DNA from: Akkermansia sp.
Lineage (GTDB): Bacteria > Verrucomicrobiota > Verrucomicrobiia > Verrucomicrobiales > Akkermansiaceae
DNA length: 32,295 bases
NCBI GenBank assembly: GCA_017415995.1
Contig: JAFQDN010000010.1
Span: 1-32,295 of the forward strand
Direction of reading: 5' to 3'
In this document: piece after piece, positions 16,759 to 22,439 of the stretch
Position numbering within the stretch: the stretch's first letter is position 1
Layout: every line of letters starts with the position of its first letter
Position numbers and translations under genes: made by a program
Notes under the pieces: generated by a model
What the model was told of the DNA's origin: nothing
The model's input: the letters and a program-made list of their open reading frames with translations, nothing else
Databases searched by the model: none

Positions 16759-17481
16759 ATGACCTTTCACTCCGTATTTCAATTTTCAGCATCTGTGGCA
16801 GTAGGTTTATTCTTGGTGGCGTGTTCCGCTTCGGATATTCCGCAGCCGGCGGATTCCGTCACTCGGGCGCAAGTCATGCAAATAGCCCGCGCGTATGTGG
16901 AATTGCAGTGGCAAGGCAACCCGCGGTTGATTATGCACGGGCAAGACCCCGATGGGATGCGGGTGGATACACCGGATATTGCAGCATCCACAACTCTCGG
17001 CGATACAATGTGGTGGACCAACGGCACCAACACCGGAATGCCCTACAAATGGGGAGGATTCGACACGCCCGCGCAGTTTCGGAATCGTATTGCTACTGAT
17101 AAAATAGTTTACGCCGGAGACTATGCTTCTCCGCAAAAAGTAAAAGGAGGAGATGCCGTTGTAAGCCGTTATGCAGCAGGCATTGACTGCTCCGGTTTTG
17201 TCTCCCGTTGTTGGAGGCTGGAGCGGCCATACTCTACCCGAGAGCTGGCCGCTCTTTGCACACCGTTGCAGGATTTTGGGGAGCTGCAAGCCGGGGACAT
17301 TTTGCTGAAGCCGGGAGTGCACGTCATCCTTTTTGTAAAATGGGCAAACGAGCAAAAAACGAAGTTCTACGCCTATGAATCAGCCGGCTCCCCTACATGG
17401 AAGTGCCACTGTGCCCATTTCACGCTTTCCGAGCTGAAAAAAATAGGGTACTCCGCTTGGCGTTATAAGCACATACGCTAA
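16759..17481 (+). CDS. NlpC/P60-like lipoprotein (putative peptidoglycan hydrolase)
   Basis: A 240-residue lipoprotein with signal peptide and lipobox LVAC at 19-22 (C22 lipidated). The NlpC/P60 cysteine peptidase signature is visible: C144 in GIDCSGFVSRCW and H188 in PGVHVILFVKW. It probably cuts cell-wall stem peptides at the outer membrane, or has a related amidase role. YKWGG near 96-100 and LQAGDILL near 177-184 are family features. The ATG at 16759 is chosen over an upstream in-frame one because it starts the signal peptide and avoids overlap with the permease. It is the last gene of the hisB unit. Confidence 0.85.
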   Translation: MTFHSVFQFSASVAVGLFLVACSASDIPQPADSVTRAQVMQIARAYVELQWQGNPRLIMHGQDPDGMRVDTPDIAASTTLGDTMWWTNGTNTGMPYKWGGFDTPAQFRNRIATDKIVYAGDYASPQKVKGGDAVVSRYAAGIDCSGFVSRCWRLERPYSTRELAALCTPLQDFGELQAGDILLKPGVHVILFVKWANEQKTKFYAYESAGSPTWKCHCAHFTLSELKKIGYSAWRYKHIR

Positions 17482-17497
17482 TCTCCCCCCTACCCAT

Positions 17498-17629
17498 TCA
17501 CAAGCGCAGCATAGGTGCCTGAGGGTCATAGATGAGCTCTGTCATCGACAAGCTGCTCTCAAATGATGCCTTGCATGCTGCCAAACTCAGGGTCAGCAGC
17601 GCCATTACCGTTAATTTTAGAGTAGTCAT
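17498..17629 (-). CDS. Very small lipoprotein (43 residues)
   Basis: This frame is short but well supported. It opens MTTLKLTVMALLTLSLAAC, a textbook lipoprotein signal peptide with C19 at the lipobox. A 25-residue mature part follows (KASFESSLSMTELIYD, then QAPMLRL). A strong promoter (TTGACG, 17 bases, TAAGAT) ends eight bases before the ATG, the same layout as for the larger genes nearby. It has no recognisable family. It resembles in size the entericidin and Lpp-like small lipoproteins, but I see no specific match. It converges on the NlpC/P60 lipoprotein gene with 16 bases between stops. Confidence 0.7.
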   Translation of the reverse strand: MTTLKLTVMALLTLSLAACKASFESSLSMTELIYDPQAPMLRL

Positions 17630-17637
17630 AGGCCGTT

Positions 17638-17666
17638 ATCTTAGCCGCTGTTCATTCCGGCGTCAA
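17638..17666 (-). promoter_or_regulatory. Promoter of the 43-residue lipoprotein gene
   Basis: On the minus strand TTGACG (17666-17661), a 17-base spacer and TAAGAT (17643-17638), ending eight bases before the ATG at 17629. The -35 box directly follows the T-tract of the L25 terminator. Confidence 0.65.
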
Positions 17667-17667
17667 C

Positions 17668-17715
17668 AAAAAAAATCCAACTCTTTCTGCGTATGGCAAA
17701 AAGAGTCGGATTTTT
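17668..17715 (-). terminator. Terminator after L25 gene
   Basis: A 16-base-pair inverted repeat, AAAAATCCAACTCTTT (17671-17686) and AAAGAGTCGGATTTTT (17700-17715), surrounds a 13-base loop. The single imperfect pair is an A-C mismatch read on the plus strand but a G-U pair on the minus strand. A T-run follows on the minus strand, so it serves L25. Confidence 0.85.
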
Positions 17716-17745
17716 GAGAAATATCGGTTTCTCGGGAGGGAGAAA

Positions 17746-18300
17746 TCAGGGCTTCACAACGGAAGCCAACACCACCGTGCCATTGAAGGGGGTGGTCACG
17801 TTGGCAGGCATCTCTACCTGACCCAAACGGAAGGACTCACCCAACTTCACGTCGGTGATGTCGCCCTCGATGCAGCAAGGAATGTTCTTCACAGCGCACT
17901 TAACAGGCACCTCGTACACAATCTGGTGTACAACACCGCCCATGCCGACGCCAACGGGAGTACCGTTGAGCTTAACGGCTACCTTGGTCTTAACTACAGT
18001 GTCAGGCGTCACAGCCTCGAAGTCCAAGTGGCTTACAGCATCCGTGAGGAAGTTACGCTGCACGTCCTTCACCATGGCAAGCACTTCCTTGCCGTCAAGG
18101 TCAAGCTTTACCAGGGAGCAATCGGAATCAGCAGCATCAAGGAATACGCGAACGTCAGACACAGTGGCCTGAATATTTACGTTACCCTCTACGGCCGGAC
18201 CGTATACCACGCAAGGAACGATACCCTGTGCACGAAGAGCGTTCAGCTTGCCGGTTCCGGAAACCTCGCGCTTTGTCACTTTGAGTGTAAGATCTGTCAT
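17746..18300 (-). CDS. rplY: 50S ribosomal protein L25/general stress protein Ctc
   Basis: L25 binds 5S rRNA in the large ribosomal subunit. At 184 residues this is the long Ctc/TL5 form: an N-terminal L25 domain (residues 1 to about 93, with KREVSGTGKLNALRAQGIVPCVVYG) and a C-terminal beta domain ending in FNGTVVLASVVKP. The gene stands alone on its strand rather than beside prs and pth as in many bacteria. The promoter lies about 107 bases upstream, so this is one of only two genes here with a real leader. GAAAGA just before the ATG may act as a weak ribosome binding site. Confidence 0.95.
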   Translation of the reverse strand: MTDLTLKVTKREVSGTGKLNALRAQGIVPCVVYGPAVEGNVNIQATVSDVRVFLDAADSDCSLVKLDLDGKEVLAMVKDVQRNFLTDAVSHLDFEAVTPDTVVKTKVAVKLNGTPVGVGMGGVVHQIVYEVPVKCAVKNIPCCIEGDITDVKLGESFRLGQVEMPANVTTPFNGTVVLASVVKP

Positions 18301-18382
18301 AATCTTTCTTTCTGTTTGAAATTGTGCTTTGTTTGGAGTTCTTCCGACGTCGGTGCGCGTTCGTCACCCGCCGGGATGGTCT

Positions 18383-18406
18383 CGCACATGCCACAAGGCA
18401 CGTGCG
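18383..18406 (-). promoter_or_regulatory. Hairpin at the 5' end of the L25 leader
   Basis: On the minus strand CGCACGTGCC and GGCATGTGCG form a ten-base-pair stem with one G-U pair and a TTGT loop. The predicted transcription start is near 18407, so the hairpin would be the first structure of the message. It may stabilise the RNA or take part in feedback by L25, but neither is shown. Confidence 0.5.
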
Positions 18407-18413
18407 GGCCGCA

Positions 18414-18442
18414 AGGATGCCATCTTTGTTAAGAAAAGTCAA
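18414..18442 (-). promoter_or_regulatory. Promoter of L25 gene
   Basis: On the minus strand TTGACT (18442-18437), a 17-base spacer, and CATCCT (18419-18414) preceded by TGG (an extended -10). It lies about 114 bases before the ATG, unlike most promoters here. Confidence 0.6.
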
Positions 18443-18469
18443 GCGAAATTCACTTACGGTCTCATTTTT

Positions 18470-18498
18470 TTGTTGAAAATCAGGATAATTTTGATAAT
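18470..18498 (+). promoter_or_regulatory. Promoter of lipoprotein-RNase R unit
   Basis: TTGTTG at 18470-18475, a 17-base spacer and GATAAT at 18493-18498. It ends directly before an in-frame ATG at 18499 and 12 bases before the ATG at 18511, so the second ATG is the probable start. Confidence 0.5.
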
Positions 18499-18510
18499 AT
18501 GCAGGGTGTT

Positions 18511-19269
18511 ATGGGTACTTTTCACAAACTCGCAATAGTAGCAATCGGCGGAATTCTGCTTTCATCATGCGGTCACACACTCCAATCTGAGAGTGGCCTG
18601 TATCATGTATCCTTGGAACGCAACTTCAAAATGCCGGTGAAAGGATTTTGGACATGGGGTAAGGGCAACCCCTATGCTCACCAAAAAACAGGTAGCATTT
18701 ACATTCACCCCTTGGATGTTTCGCGCGTAGCAAAGGAGTACCCGGATCTTGCTCCGCTTTTCCAAATCCAAATGCAGGATTACACGGTACAGGCTATTGC
18801 AAAATCCTTGCGGGAGATTAATGCAGCTAACAATTATAACTGGACGATTACGACCAATCCTACACAAGCAGATGTATGCATCCACATGGCATTGGTACAC
18901 TTCCGTGCGCAGCGCCCGGGTGTAGGCGTCGCAGCTTCCGTAGGCAGCCTGCTCTCCCCGATTCCGGGTGTGGGCACCGTGGTGGGCAGCATGGCAGCAG
19001 GCGACATCTGCATTGAGTGCACCATGCGCGACACCAAGACCGGGCAGCTGCTCATGGCATTCAAGGATGAAAACCGTAAGAAGGCACGTTTGTACAATAA
19101 AGAAGCCTACTCCTCAACCGGCAACGCAGATATTAACCTGAAGGAATGGGCGGAGGATATGGCTAAGGTTATCCGTGGTTCCGCCTTCGACCAAATCGGC
19201 GACGGCACTTTCCGCGCAAAACTCAACGAGAGGTCCACCTTCGGGGCTGCGATTGATCGTGTATTCTGA
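18511..19269 (+). CDS. Lipoprotein, DUF3313-like
   Basis: A 252-residue protein starting MGTFHKLAIVAIGGILLSSC, a lipoprotein signal with C20 lipidated. The body has the feel of DUF3313 lipoproteins: a YIHPLDVSRVAKEYPDL segment, a middle part ADVCIHMALVHFRAQRPG, a glycine-rich hydrophobic stretch (about 135-158), then MRDTKTGQLLMAFKDEN. That assignment is tentative and the family's function is unknown. It should sit in the outer membrane facing the periplasm. The upstream ATG at 18499 is rejected because it abuts the -10 box. RNase R follows 14 bases later. Confidence 0.75.
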   Translation: MGTFHKLAIVAIGGILLSSCGHTLQSESGLYHVSLERNFKMPVKGFWTWGKGNPYAHQKTGSIYIHPLDVSRVAKEYPDLAPLFQIQMQDYTVQAIAKSLREINAANNYNWTITTNPTQADVCIHMALVHFRAQRPGVGVAASVGSLLSPIPGVGTVVGSMAAGDICIECTMRDTKTGQLLMAFKDENRKKARLYNKEAYSSTGNADINLKEWAEDMAKVIRGSAFDQIGDGTFRAKLNERSTFGAAIDRVF

Positions 19270-19283
19270 TTTCATTCTCCTCA

Positions 19284-21509
19284 ATGAGTAACGAATCCCC
19301 ACTCCCTCTTGAGCAAAGACTGTTTGAATATCTGCGAGCCCCCGGTTACGAGGCTCAGGATTCATCAGCCATTGCCAGAGGGATGGGGATAGACTCCCGC
19401 GAAAGACCGGCTCTGCGGGAATTACTGAAACAATGGCAGGATAAAGGCAAACTGATACGCCTGAGCAAGGGGCGTTTTATTCTTAAAGCCGCTGCCGATG
19501 CCCCTCTGGAGGGCAAAATCCGCAAAGTCGGGAATACGCTGCTATTCATTCCGAATGCGGCCGGGCAAAACATGATGCGTGCATATTGCGGGGCGGATGC
19601 TGACCGTAATTTTGAGCTTCCCGTCACCGAGCACCGCAGCGCCGGCGCTATGGATGGAGATTCTGTCCGTTGTTCCGTACGCCGAACAGTACCCGCACAT
19701 TTAAGGCGCACACGGGGGCGCAAATCGCGCCCGGATCCGGCACTTTTACATTACGAGGCAGCAGTGGAGACTATCCTGCAACGCAGAACCGATACATGGG
19801 TGGGCATATACCGCCCGTACGCCAAGTTCGGTTCCATGGTGGGAGATGGCAAAACCAGCCCGCAATTGGTCAAACTTACGGCACCTCCGCCGGCGGATTT
19901 ACTGGTGGGAATGCTGATAACCGTACAAGCTCTCAGTTACCCGGTCGGCAAAATGCCTGCAACGGGCAAGATTGCCCAGGTCCTCGGTTGGCCGGAAGAT
20001 GACGGCGTGGACATAACGGCCATTATGCACCGCTATGGTTTGCACTCCGCTTTCCCTCAAGCCGTACTGGAGGAGGCTGTAGCCCTGCCCTCGGAGATTC
20101 CGCCGGAGGAAATAGCTGCTCGTCTGGATTGCCGCGAGCATATGGTTTTCACCATCGATCCCGCCACTGCCCGTGATTATGATGATGCCATCTGCATACG
20201 CGAAATAGAGAAAGGCTGGGAGCTGGATGTTCACATTGCGGATGTAAGCTACTACGTACGCCCCGGCACAGCCTTGGATGCCGAGGCAAAAAGGCGGGGC
20301 AATTCCACATACCTGCCGGACCGTGTACTGCCGATGCTGCCCCCCAAACTATGTGATGACGTATGCTCACTCAAAGAGGGGGTGGACCGCCTTACGCGCA
20401 TGTGTCGCATGCGCATTAACCGCAAGGGCGAGGTGTTTTTCACCTCGTTCCACAATGCCATCATTCGTTCCGCCAAAAGAATGGACTACGGGGAAGCCCT
20501 TGCCATTCTGGAAAATCGTGGCTCAACGGGTGATTCTCTCATCGATTCTGCCATTCACACAGCGCACGAGCTGGCTACAGTTCTCCGCAAACGCCGCATG
20601 CAACAAGGCGCGCTGGATTTGGAGGTTCCGGAGCTTCAGCTTGTGCTGGATGACCATGGCCACGTTACAGATGTTGTCACGGAAAGCAGTGATATTGCTC
20701 ATCAGCTGATTGAGGAGTTCATGCTGGTAGCTAATGAGTCCGTAGCAGCCGGGCTCACAAAAATGCTTACCCCTACCATTTACCGTATTCATGAGGAACC
20801 GGATCCCGCTAAGTTGCAGAACTTTGCCTCTATGGCCCGCAGCTACGGTATTTCCGCCGGTACTCTTGCCTCCCGCGAAGAGCTCTCACGCGTTGCCGCT
20901 CAAATCAAAGAACATACGGATGCGCCACTGCTCACCACGGCATTGCTCAAATCCATGATGCGCGCTCGTTACTCCACTCGTGCCCTCGGTCATTTCGGGC
21001 TCGCTAAAGGTGATTACTGCCATTTTACCAGTCCCATCCGTCGCTACGCGGATCTCATCGTCCACCGCGGATTCGACAAGCTTGTTTTCGGAAAATCCGC
21101 AAAAGTCCAACTACCCTCCATCTCTCAGCTGGATTCGATTACTGACCACATCTCGGAGACGGAGCGCAATTCCGCTGCTGCTGAAAGTGAGGCAAAACAA
21201 ACGAAACTGGTGCAGTTCCTCTCGGATCAGTGTGAATGTGATTCCCCCCGTCCCTGGAACGCCATCATTACAGACTGTTACCCTCAAGGAATTGCGGTCA
21301 TGGTTCCGTCTCTGCAAATGAACGGCTACATTTCTGCTGAATGGCTGCCGGAATCCCTCGGTAGTAACTGGTTCTTTGAGCGCCATGCGTCCCGATGGAC
21401 TGCGACGGATGGCAGAATGTTCATTCCCGGAAATACCCTTGATGTTGTACCCCATCAGGTTGACGGCCCGTCCCGTTTCGCTTATTTTTACCCCTCTGTT
21501 TCTCGCTGA
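19284..21509 (+). CDS. rnr: Ribonuclease R (RNase II/R family exoribonuclease)
   Basis: A 3'-to-5' exoribonuclease that degrades structured RNA. The protein has 741 residues. An N-terminal winged-helix region (about 8-70) and cold-shock domains come first. The RNB catalytic domain begins near residue 285. The active-site aspartates D292, D298, D300 and D301 (TIDPATARDYDDAI) are intact, and the conserved FTSPIRRYADLIVHR closes the domain. The C-terminal part (about 655-741) should be the S1 RNA-binding domain, though it is divergent; the basic tail of E. coli RNase R is missing. It lies 14 bases after the lipoprotein gene with no Shine-Dalgarno sequence. Confidence 0.93.
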   Translation: MSNESPLPLEQRLFEYLRAPGYEAQDSSAIARGMGIDSRERPALRELLKQWQDKGKLIRLSKGRFILKAAADAPLEGKIRKVGNTLLFIPNAAGQNMMRAYCGADADRNFELPVTEHRSAGAMDGDSVRCSVRRTVPAHLRRTRGRKSRPDPALLHYEAAVETILQRRTDTWVGIYRPYAKFGSMVGDGKTSPQLVKLTAPPPADLLVGMLITVQALSYPVGKMPATGKIAQVLGWPEDDGVDITAIMHRYGLHSAFPQAVLEEAVALPSEIPPEEIAARLDCREHMVFTIDPATARDYDDAICIREIEKGWELDVHIADVSYYVRPGTALDAEAKRRGNSTYLPDRVLPMLPPKLCDDVCSLKEGVDRLTRMCRMRINRKGEVFFTSFHNAIIRSAKRMDYGEALAILENRGSTGDSLIDSAIHTAHELATVLRKRRMQQGALDLEVPELQLVLDDHGHVTDVVTESSDIAHQLIEEFMLVANESVAAGLTKMLTPTIYRIHEEPDPAKLQNFASMARSYGISAGTLASREELSRVAAQIKEHTDAPLLTTALLKSMMRARYSTRALGHFGLAKGDYCHFTSPIRRYADLIVHRGFDKLVFGKSAKVQLPSISQLDSITDHISETERNSAAAESEAKQTKLVQFLSDQCECDSPRPWNAIITDCYPQGIAVMVPSLQMNGYISAEWLPESLGSNWFFERHASRWTATDGRMFIPGNTLDVVPHQVDGPSRFAYFYPSVSR

Positions 21510-21517
21510 TTTTTTAT

Positions 21518-21580
21518 TTCCTACAATTTTTCTATATTTTTTGCCTTAACTTCATATTTTGCGTTGACAATTCCTACAAT
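21518..21580. repeat. Ten-base direct repeat around the ankyrin promoter
   Basis: TTCCTACAAT occurs exactly at 21518-21527 and 21571-21580, 53 bases apart, close to five helical turns. The second copy lies in the spacer of the ankyrin promoter. This spacing would suit a regulator that bridges two sites on the same face of the DNA. The region is AT-rich, so chance is possible. Confidence 0.4.
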
Positions 21581-21591
21581 AATGATATAAA
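21564..21591 (+). promoter_or_regulatory. Promoter of ankyrin protein gene
   Basis: A perfect TTGACA at 21564-21569, a 16-base spacer and TATAAA at 21586-21591, with an AT-rich stretch upstream. The start codon lies 57 bases downstream, so this message has a true leader. Confidence 0.7.
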
Positions 21592-21635
21592 TAAACCCGA
21601 CGAGGCACAGTCGGTGTCCGCAAAACGCACAAAAG

Positions 21636-21642
21636 AAAGGAG
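21636..21642 (+). promoter_or_regulatory. Strong Shine-Dalgarno site of ankyrin gene
   Basis: AAAGGAG stands six bases before the ATG at 21649. It is the only canonical ribosome binding site seen in the window, which fixes this start and sets the gene apart from its neighbours. Confidence 0.8.
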
Positions 21643-21648
21643 TTCACT

Positions 21649-22116
21649 ATGAAAAAAGCAATAGTACCGATTTTAATAGGCACACTGCTGACGGGAGCAA
21701 TAGCATTGCCCATTGCGCAGGCAGATGACGACCGAAACAGCAGCAAAGCCGTCGTTCTGCAAGCGGCACGCAGCGGGGACGCCGAGCTGAAGGCTCTGCT
21801 CAGCCGTGGTGTCAACATCAACGCCACTGATGATGACGGGGAAACCGCTCTGATGGAGGCCGCGGATTCGCGCAATGCCGAGACGGTGCGCGTCCTGATT
21901 GCAAACGGAGCAAATGTCAACGCAGCGGATGAAGATGGGGAAACCGCCCTCATGATAGCTGCAGATGACGGACGTTTGGAAATCGTTCAGCTTTTGTTGC
22001 AGGCCGGAGCAAACGTCAATGCTCGCGATGACGACGGTGAAAGTGCCTTAGATAAGGCTGTGGATGAAGGACATCGCAAGGTGGCAGACGCGCTGCGAGC
22101 AGCCGGGTCTCGTTAA
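21649..22116 (+). CDS. Exported ankyrin-repeat protein
   Basis: A 155-residue protein with a signal peptide ending in AQA at residue 25, so the mature form is periplasmic or surface-exposed. Four ankyrin units follow (about 33-61, 65-94, 98-127, 131-153), built on the DGETALMxAA...VxxLLxxGANVNA pattern. They are very acidic at the turns (DDDGE, DEDGE, DDDGE). Short exported ankyrin proteins often act as partners or inhibitors of another exported protein, but nothing adjacent identifies one. It has its own strong promoter, a leader and a terminator, so it is a single-gene unit. Confidence 0.88.
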   Translation: MKKAIVPILIGTLLTGAIALPIAQADDDRNSSKAVVLQAARSGDAELKALLSRGVNINATDDDGETALMEAADSRNAETVRVLIANGANVNAADEDGETALMIAADDGRLEIVQLLLQAGANVNARDDDGESALDKAVDEGHRKVADALRAAGSR

Positions 22117-22144
22117 GTCTTTTTATTGATTAGTCGTCATGCTT

Positions 22145-22182
22145 ATGGCTGTCCGGGCTTGATGCGCGGGCAGCCATTTTGC
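22145..22182 (+). terminator. Terminator after ankyrin gene
   Basis: An 11-base-pair stem, ATGGCTGTCCG (22145-22155) with CGGGCAGCCAT (22167-22177), has one G-U pair and an 11-base loop, followed by TTT. Confidence 0.7.
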
Positions 22183-22209
22183 AAACAGAATGATTGTTAG
22201 AAGTTTAGA

Positions 22210-22238
22210 TTGACTCCTACTCTCAAATACGGGATAAT
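22210..22238 (+). promoter_or_regulatory. Promoter of the 50-residue exported peptide gene
   Basis: TTGACT at 22210-22215, a 17-base spacer and GATAAT at 22233-22238. The ATG at 22254 follows after 15 bases, leaving a leader of about nine bases with no ribosome binding site. Confidence 0.6.
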
Positions 22239-22253
22239 AGGCCCCCACACATT

Positions 22254-22406
22254 ATGAAAGAAATCGTCATTCTCAATCTCATAGCCATCACTCTTGCAGC
22301 CGCAGTTATCATTCCCCTTGCCATGGCTGATACAAGCAGCAAGGAGAAAAGCACTGCAAAAGTCCCTGATAAGGCGCAACACCGTGCTGCATCCCATATG
22401 CGCTGA
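22254..22406 (+). CDS. Very small exported protein (50 residues)
   Basis: A short open frame with a clear Sec signal peptide: MKEIV, then a hydrophobic core NLIAITLAAAVIIPLAMA, with probable cleavage after AMA at residue 25. The mature part is about 25 residues, basic and polar (DTSSKEKSTAKVPDKAQHRA). It has its own promoter and lies between the ankyrin terminator and the nadE stop codon, so it is a separate transcription unit. I do not recognise a family. The basic character could suit binding to nucleic acid, LPS or the acidic ankyrin protein next door, but all are guesses. Confidence 0.65.
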   Translation: MKEIVILNLIAITLAAAVIIPLAMADTSSKEKSTAKVPDKAQHRAASHMR

Positions 22407-22439
22407 GCTGCGAATGCAAGCTGCACATCCACTCTTACA

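Noticed and set aside
17532..17717. A 61-codon plus-strand frame between NlpC/P60 and L25
   Set aside because: It runs antisense to the small lipoprotein and through the L25 terminator, with no signal or domain.
18499..18510. An alternative start four codons upstream for the lipoprotein
   Set aside because: This ATG directly abuts the GATAAT box, so it would lie upstream of the transcription start. The signal peptide begins naturally at 18511.
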